This document shows, piece after piece, positions 51,572-61,018 of a stretch of DNA of 64,000 nt (position 1 is the first letter of the stretch; each line of letters starts with the position of its first letter). The notes below the pieces were generated by a model, which was not told where the DNA came from, did no database searches, and saw only the letters and a program-made list of their open reading frames with translations. The DNA comes from CAYWRZ01 sp964460845. Its GTDB lineage: Bacteria; Bacteroidota; Bacteroidia; Flavobacteriales_D; UBA2798. A program made the position numbers and the translations under genes. Location of the stretch: contig CAYWRZ010000001.1 in NCBI GenBank assembly GCA_964460845.1, positions 1-64,000 on the forward strand. The letters run 5' to 3'.

Positions 51572-52399
51572 ATGAAAGAATCGCCCGAATATGAAATAAA
51601 ACCCGCCGGAACCTTCAGGTTGGGCTTGCGCGAACTGTCGGAGTTTTCCGAGCTGTTTTACTTTTTCACCTGGCGCGACCTGAAAGTGAAATACAAGCAA
51701 ACTGCGCTCGGTATAATTTGGGTACTGCTGCAACCCCTGCTGATGATGCTCATTTTTTCGTTTTTCTTCGGACGCGCGCTGAGCATCTCGACCGATGGAG
51801 TGCCTTATCCGCTCTTCGCCCTATCGGGATTAGTGCTGTGGAATATCTTTGCCACGGGCATTAACAGTGCGGGTAACAGTCTGGTACAAAATGTGAACAT
51901 CATCAAAAAAATTTATTTCCCCCGGCTTATCATCCCGATCTCGGCCGTATTAGCTGCGCTGGTCGATTTTTTCGCCGGACTGATACTGCTCACCGCATTT
52001 TTTATCGCTTACGGCCAGGGCATCGCATTTGCCACTTTCCTGGTGTTTTTTCCACTGAGCATCCTGCTGGCTTTTATCGGTACTACCGGTTGCGGATTGC
52101 TGCTCGGTGCGCTGAACGTGAAGTACCGCGATTTCAGGTACGTCATTCCCTTTCTCTTGCAAATCATGCTTTTCCTATCGCCGGTCATTTATCCTTTTTC
52201 GCTGCTGCCCCAAAAGCTGCAATACATCGCCGCGCTGAACCCGGCTTATGCCCCTATAGAATTGTTCAGACACAGCTTGCTGCAAACGCCTATAGAAACA
52301 TTGCCCGTACTGCTCAGCACCGGTTCTTCCCTCCTGCTGCTCATTACCGGATTTTGGTATTTCCGTAAAACCGAAGCTTACTTTGCCGATATAGCCTGA
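51572..52399 (+). CDS. wzm: O-antigen/polysaccharide ABC exporter permease (Wzm)
   Basis: A 275-residue inner-membrane permease of the ABC-2 polysaccharide type. An amphipathic N-terminal part (ELFYFFTWRDLKVKYKQTALG) precedes about six transmembrane segments, including WVLLQPLLMMLIFSFFFG and IYFPRLIIPISAVLAALVDF. Wzm with Wzt moves undecaprenyl-linked O-chains across the inner membrane. Its stop overlaps the wzt start (TGATG). Pore residues cannot be judged further. Confidence 0.92.
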   Translation: MKESPEYEIKPAGTFRLGLRELSEFSELFYFFTWRDLKVKYKQTALGIIWVLLQPLLMMLIFSFFFGRALSISTDGVPYPLFALSGLVLWNIFATGINSAGNSLVQNVNIIKKIYFPRLIIPISAVLAALVDFFAGLILLTAFFIAYGQGIAFATFLVFFPLSILLAFIGTTGCGLLLGALNVKYRDFRYVIPFLLQIMLFLSPVIYPFSLLPQKLQYIAALNPAYAPIELFRHSLLQTPIETLPVLLSTGSSLLLLITGFWYFRKTEAYFADIA

Positions 52400-53616
52400 T
52401 GAAGCCCATACTGGAAATACAGCACGTCTCCAAAACATTCCGCCTGCACGGAAATGCTTCGCCCTACCTGAGTTTACGCGACAGACTGGGGCAGCTCATA
52501 AAACCGCGCTCGCGTTACGAAGAATTTAAAGCGCTCGACGACGTAAGCTTTACGGTCTATCCCGGCGACACACTGGGCATTGTCGGGCATAACGGTGCCG
52601 GAAAATCGACCCTGCTCAAAATTCTTTCCCGTATCACGCCACCTACCTCGGGGCGTATCGTAGGTCGTGGAAGAATTGCCAGCCTGCTCGAAGTGGGCAC
52701 CGGCTTTCACCCCGAGCTTACCGGTCGCGAAAATATTTTCCTGAACGGTTCCATTCTCGGCATGAAACGGGAAGAAATACGCCGCAAGTTCGACGAAATC
52801 GTCGATTTTTCGGGCGTAGAACGTTTTCTCGACACGCCCTTAAAACATTATTCGAGCGGAATGCAATTGCGACTCGCCTTTTCGGTAGCCGCTTTCCTCG
52901 AACCCGAAATATTAGTAGTCGATGAAGTATTGGCCGTAGGCGATGCCGAATTTCAACGCAAATGCCTGCGCAAAATGGAAAGCGTATCGCGCAACGGACG
53001 TACTATTTTGTTCGTCAGTCATAATATGGATGCGCTGCAATCACTTTGCCAGCAAGGACTTTGGCTTTCGGGTGGTAAAATCAAATTTGCAGGCAGCTCG
53101 GCCGAAACCGTAAGCCGTTACCTCGAACATGCCGTAGGCAATACCGCTGCAAAAGAAGCCCGTCACCGGCCCGACAAAGGCGTGTGGATAAACCGGATCA
53201 GCATCGAAAATACAGTTTCAGAAAATACTACCCACGAAATTGCGGCAGACAAGCCCGTCATTGTAAAGCTCCATGTCAGGGCCGAAAAAGAATGGCTCGG
53301 TCGCCCGCAAATCGTAGCCGGAATAGGAATCGATTCGAGCGACGGACGACGACTGCTCTCCTGCTCCTCGCTTTGGATAAGCCGTACCTTTTCGCTCGAT
53401 ACTTCCGAAATGGTCTTTGCCTGCCGAATCCCGCAGCTTCCGCTCATTGCCGGCACCTACTTTGTTAGCGCCGTGATCAGCGAGGGTAGCCATACTTTCG
53501 ATTTTCTGGAACACGGAGTAGCATTTCGCGTGGCGCAACAAGGCCATTCTTACGGATTAGGAAGAGAAAAAATACACGGCGAAATTTTCACCGAATACGA
53601 ATTTGAGCAGCTTTAA
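52399..53616 (+). CDS. wzt: O-antigen ABC exporter ATPase with C-terminal glycan-binding domain (Wzt)
   Basis: A 405-residue ATPase of the polysaccharide exporter. Walker A GHNGAGKS is at residues 63-70, the signature is YSSGMQLRLAF and Walker B ILVVDEVLAVGD. Residues about 255-405 form the Wzt C-terminal beta-sandwich (VWINRISIEN ... LPLIAGTYFVSAVISEG ... GLGREKIHGEIF), which in E. coli O8/O9a recognises a modified, finished chain end. This predicts that a capped glycan is exported here; two methyltransferase genes follow at once. Confidence 0.93.
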   Translation: MKPILEIQHVSKTFRLHGNASPYLSLRDRLGQLIKPRSRYEEFKALDDVSFTVYPGDTLGIVGHNGAGKSTLLKILSRITPPTSGRIVGRGRIASLLEVGTGFHPELTGRENIFLNGSILGMKREEIRRKFDEIVDFSGVERFLDTPLKHYSSGMQLRLAFSVAAFLEPEILVVDEVLAVGDAEFQRKCLRKMESVSRNGRTILFVSHNMDALQSLCQQGLWLSGGKIKFAGSSAETVSRYLEHAVGNTAAKEARHRPDKGVWINRISIENTVSENTTHEIAADKPVIVKLHVRAEKEWLGRPQIVAGIGIDSSDGRRLLSCSSLWISRTFSLDTSEMVFACRIPQLPLIAGTYFVSAVISEGSHTFDFLEHGVAFRVAQQGHSYGLGREKIHGEIFTEYEFEQL

Positions 53617-53631
53617 CAGGAGAAAACACGG

Positions 53632-54456
53632 ATGAAACAAAGAGCCCTGAGATGGATAGCCCGTAACCTGCTGTCGCGCGACATGGTCGAAGCCGTGCTC
53701 GAAACGCGGGTGTCGGATGTCTATCAAAATATCCCCGACAAGGAAAAATACCTGGTCATTCCCACTCACCTGCTCAGCTACAAACAGGATCTGCTTTTCA
53801 CGCTCCATCATGCCGGGTTTCGCGAAGACCCGCGTTTTATGGAAGCTTACCGGCTTGGGAAAGAAACCGACGGTGGACTTCTACTCCGCAATTACGACAT
53901 CGACTGGCGTATTCATGTGCTTTGCTGGGCCGCTTCCCATGCCGCGCACCTCGAAGGCGATTTTGCCGACTGCGGCGTAAGTACCGGAATTTTTTCGCGT
54001 GCCATCATGCACTACACCGATTTTAAAACACTCGGTAAAACCTACTGGCTGCTCGATACCTTCGCCGGACTCGACCCCCGTTACAGCTCCGAAAACGAAA
54101 TGCAACGCAACAAAAAGCTCGGCTATAGCGCGCAGGAAAACGTGTACGAAAATGTAAAACGCACCTTCGAAGGCTGGCCCGTAGCTATCATCAAAGGCGC
54201 CATTCCGGATACGCTGACACAGGTTACCGCTTCAAAATTCGCTTTCGTATCGATCGATATGAATTCTGTGCAACCCGAACGCGCCGCCATTCGTTTTTTT
54301 TGGGATCGACTGGTAAGCGGCGGAATCATTGTATTAGACGATTACGCTTACCCCGGCTGCGAAGCACAGCGACACGCGCACGACGAATTTGCCGCTTCGC
54401 GCGGTGTTAAAATACTCAACCTGCCCACCTGCCAGGGGCTGCTGATAAAACCCTGA
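53632..54456 (+). CDS. TylF/MycF family O-methyltransferase
   Basis: A 274-residue SAM-dependent methyltransferase of the TylF/MycF group (macrocin O-methyltransferase type), which often methylates sugar hydroxyls with Mg. SAM motif GDFADCGVSTGIFSRAIM, then LLDTFAGLDPRY, the KFAFVSIDMNS strand and the metal site GGIIVLDDYAYPGC are present. It starts 15 bases after wzt, so it is a good candidate to cap the O-chain that Wzt recognises. The sugar position is unknown. Confidence 0.87.
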   Translation: MKQRALRWIARNLLSRDMVEAVLETRVSDVYQNIPDKEKYLVIPTHLLSYKQDLLFTLHHAGFREDPRFMEAYRLGKETDGGLLLRNYDIDWRIHVLCWAASHAAHLEGDFADCGVSTGIFSRAIMHYTDFKTLGKTYWLLDTFAGLDPRYSSENEMQRNKKLGYSAQENVYENVKRTFEGWPVAIIKGAIPDTLTQVTASKFAFVSIDMNSVQPERAAIRFFWDRLVSGGIIVLDDYAYPGCEAQRHAHDEFAASRGVKILNLPTCQGLLIKP

Positions 54457-54460
54457 ACCC

Positions 54461-55177
54461 ATGAAAATTTCTGCTCTTCTGCGCCGCCTTACCGGACGTG
54501 TGGCCCCACAGGAAGCCGAACCCGAATTCGGAATCCTTGAAGGCAAAGGCGAACGTGTGGATATCAACCTCAACGAGCGCGTCGATTTTGAAACGCTCAA
54601 TATGTACCAAAAATCGCACTGGAAACGCTACGAGTTTGCATTAAGCAAGCTTCCCGAAAAAGGCGTTTTCGGTGATTTTGCCTGCGGAACGGGCTACGGC
54701 TCCGTTATCCTGAGCGAAAAAGCCGAAAAAGTGATTGGTGCCGATCTCAACGCAGAAGTGATCGAAGCCGTGCGTGAACGCTACCAACACAATACCCGGG
54801 TCGAATACCACACCCTGAACCTGCTCGAAATGGATTACGAAAACCACTTCGATGCTATCGTGTCGTTCGAAACCATCGAGCACCTCGAAGAAAACGACAT
54901 TGCACGCGTGCTTCGCAGCTATCACAAAGCGCTGAAACCCGGTGGCACCCTTCTTTTCTCGACTCCTTATATGCAGGAAAAAAGCGAAAAAGCCGTGAAA
55001 ATGGGCTTTCACCTGACCTTTTGGATCAACGAAGAAAAAATACGCCAATGGCTTTCCACAGCAGGATTTGAATCCAACGGATTTTATTATCAGAATTACG
55101 AAAGTCACGAAGTAGTTGCTGCGTTAGCCAAAAAAGATTTCATCCTTTGTCACGCGCTGAAAGCTACGGCACACTAA
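54461..55177 (+). CDS. Class I SAM-dependent methyltransferase
   Basis: A 238-residue methyltransferase of the Methyltransf_11/23 type. The SAM motif FGDFACGTGYGSVILSEK is followed by IGADLNAEVIEAV and SFETIEHLEENDIA, the usual acidic and post-I motifs. Residues 1-60 are a separate short region with no match. It lies 4 bases after the TylF-like gene and 4 bases before a glycosyltransferase, so a role in glycan or chain-end methylation is likely but not shown. Confidence 0.87.
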   Translation: MKISALLRRLTGRVAPQEAEPEFGILEGKGERVDINLNERVDFETLNMYQKSHWKRYEFALSKLPEKGVFGDFACGTGYGSVILSEKAEKVIGADLNAEVIEAVRERYQHNTRVEYHTLNLLEMDYENHFDAIVSFETIEHLEENDIARVLRSYHKALKPGGTLLFSTPYMQEKSEKAVKMGFHLTFWINEEKIRQWLSTAGFESNGFYYQNYESHEVVAALAKKDFILCHALKATAH

Positions 55178-55181
55178 GGCC

Positions 55182-56108
55182 ATGCAGGTTCCTTTGGTTT
55201 CGATATGTATCCCGGCTTATGGCCAGCCCGCTTACCTGGCCCGTACACTCAACGCGTTGCAGCAGCAGTCTTTCAGCGATTTTGAAATTATCCTGAGCGA
55301 CGACAGTCCCAACGATGAAGTGCAAAAGCTACTGGAATCATACACCTTCACGCAGCCTGTTTTTTATGTAAAAAATGAAAAGCCATTGGGTTCTCCTGCC
55401 AACTGGAACAAGGCCGTATCTTATGCCCGAGGGAAATACCTCAAGATTCTGCACCACGACGACTGGTTTCCGTCGCCCGAAAGTTTGGCCGATGGTGTAA
55501 GTCTGCTCGAAGAAAATCCGCAAGCCGATTTGGCCTTTTCAGCCACAGCGGTATTTGACGAAAAAAAGCAAAGCACGTGGATCTACCGCCGTAGCGAAAA
55601 GCTGCACGCCGAGGTAAGCCGTAACCCTTCGCGACTGATTCGCGGCAACAGCATCGGGGCGCCCAGCGTGGTACTGCTGCGCCGCAAAGCCTGGCAAGCT
55701 TTCGACGAAAACCTGCGCTGGCTGGTCGATATAGAATGGTACATCAGGCTGCTGCGCAAAAATCCGCACCTTGCCTACACGCCCGAACCGCTCATTACCA
55801 CGCTTCACAACGCTCCCGGAACCGTAACGCTCGAAACCCAAGGTAACCGTGAGGTAGAAATAGGCGAAACGCTTTACCTTTATCACAAGCTTATCCGCAA
55901 AGGGCATGGGCTCTATCTTTGGGAATTGCTGGGGCATTTCGGCATAAAAAATGCAGCACAGATTCGCGCAAGCGGCTACCGCGAAAAATTTCCCCTCGCC
56001 GTGCGGACTTACCTGTTCGCAGCCGGCATAAGCTTACCTTTTGCCCGCTGGTTAACCCGGATGGGTGTAAGAATACGCTGGCGACTGTACGATAAAAAAC
56101 TGAATTGA
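55182..56108 (+). CDS. Glycosyltransferase family 2
   Basis: A 308-residue GT-A fold glycosyltransferase. VSICIPAYGQPAYLARTL opens the domain, with acidic motifs FEIILSDDSPND and KILHHDDWFPS, the DxD-like donor site. A helical C-terminal part follows with no transmembrane segment. Donor and acceptor are unknown; it probably adds a sugar to the lipid-linked chain at the cytoplasmic face. It is tightly packed in the operon. Confidence 0.89.
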   Translation: MQVPLVSICIPAYGQPAYLARTLNALQQQSFSDFEIILSDDSPNDEVQKLLESYTFTQPVFYVKNEKPLGSPANWNKAVSYARGKYLKILHHDDWFPSPESLADGVSLLEENPQADLAFSATAVFDEKKQSTWIYRRSEKLHAEVSRNPSRLIRGNSIGAPSVVLLRRKAWQAFDENLRWLVDIEWYIRLLRKNPHLAYTPEPLITTLHNAPGTVTLETQGNREVEIGETLYLYHKLIRKGHGLYLWELLGHFGIKNAAQIRASGYREKFPLAVRTYLFAAGISLPFARWLTRMGVRIRWRLYDKKLN

Positions 56109-56124
56109 AAAAAACGGAACGATA

Positions 56125-56958
56125 ATGTGGGGATTTGTACTAAAAGGTGGATTGGGCAACCAATTGTTTATCTACGCCCGGGCAAGAGCACTGCACCGCA
56201 AAACCGGCGTGCGCTATTACCTTACCCACCTCGGCCAACTCTCTGCTTTCAAGCTTAATCCGCAAGAACGCTGGTGGCATCTTTTCAAAAAAACATTTTT
56301 TGTACTGTTTCTCCGTGCGCGTGCCTCGACCCGTAAGCTCGACATGGAAAGCTGCTGGGAAGATTACAGCGCCCTGATTCCCGATAAAAAAGAAAACCTG
56401 CTCATCGAAGGGTATTTTCAGGGACTGCATTATTTTGAAGAAATACAGGACGATATCCGGAAAGAATTGCGTTTGCGCAAACGCTACATCCGCGCTTATC
56501 AGGAAAAAATCGGGCAACAGGTGCATGCCGCACAGGTATCGATAGCCGTGCACATACGCCGTACCGATTATCAAAATGCGTTTACCGACCCGGAGCTTCG
56601 AGGCCCTGATCTTACGCTTCCCTTGAGCTATTACCATTCGCTGATACAGGAATTACAAGACATTCCGGGGGCGGTGTTTTTTTTCCTGAGCGACGATCCG
56701 GAGTTTGCCCAAAAGGAATTTGCTTACGTAGCTAATGCAGTCTATTGTCGCTTCGATCCCTACACCGATTTGCAGGTAATTATGCACGCCGATATCTGTG
56801 TAATTGCGAACAGCACCTTTAGCTGGTGGGGCGCCTGGCTAAATGCCAAGCCACATAAAAAGATTTACGCGCCTGCACATTTTCTGGGTTTTAAAGCCGG
56901 AAAAGATTTTCCCGTACGTATCTTACCCGCAGAATGGATCACTCGTCATGTCGGATAA
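56125..56958 (+). CDS. Alpha-1,2-fucosyltransferase-like glycosyltransferase (GT11)
   Basis: A 277-residue GT11 enzyme. The family start LKGGLGNQLFIYARARAL is clear, with motif I SIAVHIRRTDYQ binding the GDP-sugar, and the C-terminal STFSWWGAWLNAKPHK that occurs in this family. These enzymes transfer L-fucose from GDP-fucose to galactose. GDP-fucose synthesis genes are not in the window. The next gene begins inside its last 11 bases. Confidence 0.91.
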   Translation: MWGFVLKGGLGNQLFIYARARALHRKTGVRYYLTHLGQLSAFKLNPQERWWHLFKKTFFVLFLRARASTRKLDMESCWEDYSALIPDKKENLLIEGYFQGLHYFEEIQDDIRKELRLRKRYIRAYQEKIGQQVHAAQVSIAVHIRRTDYQNAFTDPELRGPDLTLPLSYYHSLIQELQDIPGAVFFFLSDDPEFAQKEFAYVANAVYCRFDPYTDLQVIMHADICVIANSTFSWWGAWLNAKPHKKIYAPAHFLGFKAGKDFPVRILPAEWITRHVG

Positions 56959-57946
56959 AGCCCCTCTTCTGAGCGTATTGATGCCGGTTTACAACTGCGC
57001 ACCTTTCCTGCAGGAATCGGTGAGCAGCGTGTTAAATCAGGATTTCCGCGATTTCGAGCTGATCCTCGTCAACGACGGATCTACCGACACTTCGGCCGAA
57101 GTACTTTCCGCTTTCAGCGATAGCCGTATCCGCATTGTGACACATCCTGAAAACCGAGGACTCATCCCCGCTTTGCTGACAGGACTGGCACAGTGCCGGG
57201 GCCGTTTCATTGCGCGTATGGATTGCGACGATTACTGTTTGCCACAGCGTTTCTCCACCCAGTTGAATTTCCTGCAACAGCATCCCGAGGTGGGAGTTTG
57301 CGGCAGCGCCATGCAGCTTTTCCCTAAAAAAGGAAAATGGCTTTACCCCGAAACACACGAGGAAATAAAAGCACAACTACTGTTTAGTTGTTGTATGGGC
57401 CATCCTTCGGTAATGATGCGCCGCGAGGTATTTGACACCCATACTTACGATATGCGTTACCTCTATGCCGAAGATTACGGACTTTGGTTTGAGCTGGCAC
57501 CGCATACACGCCTGCACAACCTGCCCGAAGTGCTTATCAATTACCGTATCCACCCGCAGCAGATTTCTTCGCATATAAGAAGCGAACAGCAGAAAACCTG
57601 TGACCGGATTCGGGAAGAAATGCTTTCGCGTTATTTCCCGGAATGCACCGTTTCCCAAAAAGCCATTCACCAAAAGCTGGCCCGGCTCGATTATCCGCTA
57701 CACGAAAAATTCTTGCACGAAGCCACGCAGTGGCTCGAATACCTTTGGCAGGAAAACCTGCGGAACCGACAGTTTGAAAACAGCGCCCTGCAAAAAGTCT
57801 TATCGAATAAATTTACCGACCTTTGCCTGACGCTGGCACCGCTCGGAAAAACGGTATGGCGTACCTTTAACCGCAGCGCCTTTTCGAAGCTACAGCCCTT
57901 GCAGACAAGAACCAAACTGGCGTTAAAATGCCTTTTGCGCCGCTGA
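56948..57946 (+). CDS. Glycosyltransferase family 2
   Basis: A 332-residue GT2 enzyme. It has LSVLMPVYNCAPFLQES, the nucleotide-binding FELILVNDGSTDTS and the donor/metal motif ARMDCDDYCLP. I chose ATG 56948, which starts 11 bases before the GT11 stop; 56843 would lie inside that gene. The C-terminal region from about 240 is helical and basic. The transferred sugar is unknown. Confidence 0.89.
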   Translation: MSDKAPLLSVLMPVYNCAPFLQESVSSVLNQDFRDFELILVNDGSTDTSAEVLSAFSDSRIRIVTHPENRGLIPALLTGLAQCRGRFIARMDCDDYCLPQRFSTQLNFLQQHPEVGVCGSAMQLFPKKGKWLYPETHEEIKAQLLFSCCMGHPSVMMRREVFDTHTYDMRYLYAEDYGLWFELAPHTRLHNLPEVLINYRIHPQQISSHIRSEQQKTCDRIREEMLSRYFPECTVSQKAIHQKLARLDYPLHEKFLHEATQWLEYLWQENLRNRQFENSALQKVLSNKFTDLCLTLAPLGKTVWRTFNRSAFSKLQPLQTRTKLALKCLLRR

Positions 57947-57948
57947 AC

Positions 57949-58884
57949 ATGACCAAAATCAGCCTTCTCATACCCAGCATGAACCGCGACGGAATCCTCG
58001 AAGACACCTTGCATCATGCAATTGACGCCTGCCGCGAAACGGATGCCGAGATACTGGTAATCGACGATTCGCCCGAAAAAAAAATCGCCCTTCAATACGC
58101 CCATCTTTCCGTAACCGTGTTGCAAAATCCGAAAGCGGGTGCAGCAGCGGCACGTAACTTCGGAGCCCGCCACGCCAAAGGCGATCTGCTTTTGTTTATC
58201 GACGACGATATTCGCGTTAGCGCCGAAAATCTGCGTCACACCCTGTCCCTTCACGCACGTTATCCCGATTCGTGCTTTAACTTCAACTGGGTTTACCCTC
58301 GCGAATTAAAAGAATCGCTGCCCCGAAGCAGTTTCGGACGTTTTTTGCTGCACACCGGACTCTTCGATTACAAAGGCTGGGTACCGCACAACAACTGGAA
58401 TGATCAGGAACTTTTCCCGGTCGATAAGCTGGCTGCATTTTACTTCTCCATTTCGCGAAAAGCATTTCTCGACACCGGTGGTTTTGATGAAAATTTTAGT
58501 CGTCAGGGGGTCGAAGACGACGAGTTTTCGCTGCGTTTGCGGCAAGCCGGCTACACTCTTTATATCGATCCTACACAAACCGTTTACCACAACGAAAAAG
58601 ACAAGGTCAATCTTCGCAACCGACTTAACCGACTCAAAGCGGGTGCGCTCAACAAACGAAAAGCCTTAGATAAGGGCATGGAAGAATATCGAATTGCCTA
58701 TTCTCCGGCGAAACGTTTTTTTTACCGCCTGCTTTCTATCGTTAAAAAACCGCTGCTGGTATTGGCCGAAAGCTTCCCTAATGCGAAATGGATCGACCCC
58801 TTGTACCGGAAAATCACACACCTGCTTATCGGCACCGTCATCTACGAAGGATACTGGCGGCAGGATAACCGCATGATACGCTAA
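57949..58884 (+). CDS. Glycosyltransferase family 2
   Basis: A 311-residue GT2 enzyme with KISLLIPSMNRDGILEDTL, ILVIDDSPEKK, GAAAARNFGARHAKGD and LFIDDDIRVS, the donor-binding set. NFSRQGVEDDEFSLRLRQAG resembles the acceptor-site ED motif. ATG 57949 sits 3 bases past the preceding stop; the longer start at 57928 overlaps it. Role within the glycan is unknown. Confidence 0.89.
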   Translation: MTKISLLIPSMNRDGILEDTLHHAIDACRETDAEILVIDDSPEKKIALQYAHLSVTVLQNPKAGAAAARNFGARHAKGDLLLFIDDDIRVSAENLRHTLSLHARYPDSCFNFNWVYPRELKESLPRSSFGRFLLHTGLFDYKGWVPHNNWNDQELFPVDKLAAFYFSISRKAFLDTGGFDENFSRQGVEDDEFSLRLRQAGYTLYIDPTQTVYHNEKDKVNLRNRLNRLKAGALNKRKALDKGMEEYRIAYSPAKRFFYRLLSIVKKPLLVLAESFPNAKWIDPLYRKITHLLIGTVIYEGYWRQDNRMIR

Positions 58885-58886
58885 GC

Positions 58887-60125
58887 ATGGAACACCCTCA
58901 CCACCGGGATATTCTCATTTATACGTACAACAGCTTTCGCGATCCGCTGTTTTATGGCACCGTGCTGGTGTACCTCAAAGCGATCAACGCCGATCGCAGA
59001 TACCGTTTTCACATCATAAGCTACGAACAGCCCGAATACACGATCAGCGCCGCAGAAGCCCACACGCTCGACGAAGAGCTGAACCGCTACGGCATTATCC
59101 GTTACCCACTGCAATGGTCTTCGGGTTCGTGGAAGCTGCTCAAAAAAGCGAACGATCTCTACAAAGGCTATAAGCTGGTCAAACGCCTGAAAAAACAATA
59201 CGGCTCGCGCGCCATTTTCGCATTAGCCAATATTGCCGGAGCTTTCAGCTACCTTATGGCAAGACGTTTACGCTTAAAAACAATTCTTTTTACCTACGAG
59301 CCGCATAGCGAATTTATGGTCGAATGTGGTGTGTGGAGCAAAAACAGCCTGCAATACCGCCTGCTGCATTACCTTGAACGAAAAATGGGAGTGAACGCCG
59401 ATTACATCGCTACCGGCACCGTACACATGGTAGAACGCTTGCAACAATGGCACACAAAAGCCAGGGTATATCGCGTACCGAGCTGTATAGATACCCGCCT
59501 TTTTCGTTTCGATCCCGAAGCACGCGAAAGCATACGAAAGCAGCTTGGTAGTACGCATAAAACGGTTTTTGTATATGTCGGGAAATTCGGTGATTTATAC
59601 TACAAAGAAGAAATTGCGGTGCTCTGCCGAGGACTGCGGACACATTTTCCCGATGTGTTTTTTCTGGTGCTGACCCCACAACCCGAATCCGAAATACGTG
59701 CGCTTTTTGCGCGTCAGGGAATCACTTCGTCCGACGAACTTTTTATTGGCCGTTGCACGCTTGAAGAAGTACCTGCTTACCTTTCGGCAGGCGATATGGG
59801 TATTGTCGCCGTACCGCCGCTGCCGTCCCAACGTTTTCGATCGCCGATAAAAGTGGGCGAATACCTTTCCTGCGGATTGCCCTACCTCGTGTGCCGGGGG
59901 GTATCAGAAGACGATATGTATGCCGATCAATACCGGGTGGGCGTGGTGCTGGAAAAATTTTCGGAGACAGAAGTCCAAAAAAATCATCCGCAAATTGCGG
60001 CCTTGCTTTCGGAAAATAAAGAGCTGCTTCGCTCCCGTTGTCGGGAAACAGGCATCGCTTATCGCGATCAGCAGATTGCCATTGACGCGTTTACCGAAAT
60101 TTTTAGTGAAATTTACCCGCAATGA
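58887..60125 (+). CDS. Glycosyltransferase family 4-like (GT-B fold)
   Basis: A 412-residue GT-B glycosyltransferase. The N-terminal acceptor domain (about 1-195) begins DILIYTYNSFRDPLFYG; the C-terminal donor domain starts near HKTVFVYVGKFGDLYYKEE and has PAYLSAGDMGIVAVPP and SPIKVGEYLSCGLPYLV, as in GT4. The gene follows the previous by 2 bases and overlaps the next by 4. The donor sugar is not clear. Confidence 0.87.
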   Translation: MEHPHHRDILIYTYNSFRDPLFYGTVLVYLKAINADRRYRFHIISYEQPEYTISAAEAHTLDEELNRYGIIRYPLQWSSGSWKLLKKANDLYKGYKLVKRLKKQYGSRAIFALANIAGAFSYLMARRLRLKTILFTYEPHSEFMVECGVWSKNSLQYRLLHYLERKMGVNADYIATGTVHMVERLQQWHTKARVYRVPSCIDTRLFRFDPEARESIRKQLGSTHKTVFVYVGKFGDLYYKEEIAVLCRGLRTHFPDVFFLVLTPQPESEIRALFARQGITSSDELFIGRCTLEEVPAYLSAGDMGIVAVPPLPSQRFRSPIKVGEYLSCGLPYLVCRGVSEDDMYADQYRVGVVLEKFSETEVQKNHPQIAALLSENKELLRSRCRETGIAYRDQQIAIDAFTEIFSEIYPQ

Positions 60126-61018
60126 ATCCTTTGGTTTCGATCGTCACTCCGGCCTACAATGCCGCACCTTATATCGGTGAAACGGCAGAAAGCGTATTTT
60201 CCCAAACCTGGAAAAACTGGGAATGGATCATTGTCAACGACGGTTCGACCGACCAAACCGCTGCACTTATCGAAGGGCTGGCACAAGAAAACCCACAAGT
60301 ACGCGTCATTCATCAGCCTAACAGCGGTGTATCGGTAAGTCGTAACCGGGGCATTGCCGAAGCACGCGGAACCTTTATCGCGTTTCTCGATGCCGACGAC
60401 CTTTGGCATGCCGACAACCTGAGGCTGAAAATGCAAGCCCTCGAAAGTTCCGGAGCCGGATGGGCCTATTCCAATATGCAACGGTTAATGCAGGAAAGCG
60501 GAACGCTGGTTCCTTCAGAACCCGGTAAAAGCGAAGATGTGCTTAACAACCTGCTGCGCTGGAACGGAGAAGTGATACCGGGCATCAGCAGCAATGTGGT
60601 AGTGCGACGGGAAGCGCTTGGTGAAACCCTTCGTTTTGACCCTCAGCTCTCTACCGCAGCCGATCAGGATTTCGCCTTTTATCTCGCCGCCGCACAACCC
60701 TCCGTGTTTCTGCCCGACGTATTGTTGACCTATCGTATTTTAGGACAGAGCATGAGCCGCAACCTTGCCAAACTGGAATCGGATCACCTGTATGCCTTCC
60801 GGAAAGCAGCCCGCAACGGGATTTTTGAAAGCGATACTTTTCGCCGGAAATGCTTTGCCAATCTCTATCTGATTCTTGCAGGCAACTGGTGGGTGAACGG
60901 AAACAATAAAAAGCGTGGATTAAAATTTATCGCCAAAGCCGTTGCCGTATATCCTCCGGTATTGTGGAAGCTGATTACCAAAGGCTGGCGCAGGATTACC
61001 GGAAAAAACCGTTCATAA
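60122..61018 (+). CDS. Glycosyltransferase family 2
   Basis: A 298-residue GT2 enzyme with VSIVTPAYNAAPYIGETA, WEWIIVNDGSTDQTAALIE and FIAFLDADDLWHADNL. It begins in the stop of the preceding gene (ATGA). The last six bases overlap the convergent gene for a membrane protein. It is the last rightward gene of the glycan locus. The C-terminal part is basic with a hydrophobic patch. Confidence 0.9.
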   Translation: MNPLVSIVTPAYNAAPYIGETAESVFSQTWKNWEWIIVNDGSTDQTAALIEGLAQENPQVRVIHQPNSGVSVSRNRGIAEARGTFIAFLDADDLWHADNLRLKMQALESSGAGWAYSNMQRLMQESGTLVPSEPGKSEDVLNNLLRWNGEVIPGISSNVVVRREALGETLRFDPQLSTAADQDFAFYLAAAQPSVFLPDVLLTYRILGQSMSRNLAKLESDHLYAFRKAARNGIFESDTFRRKCFANLYLILAGNWWVNGNNKKRGLKFIAKAVAVYPPVLWKLITKGWRRITGKNRS

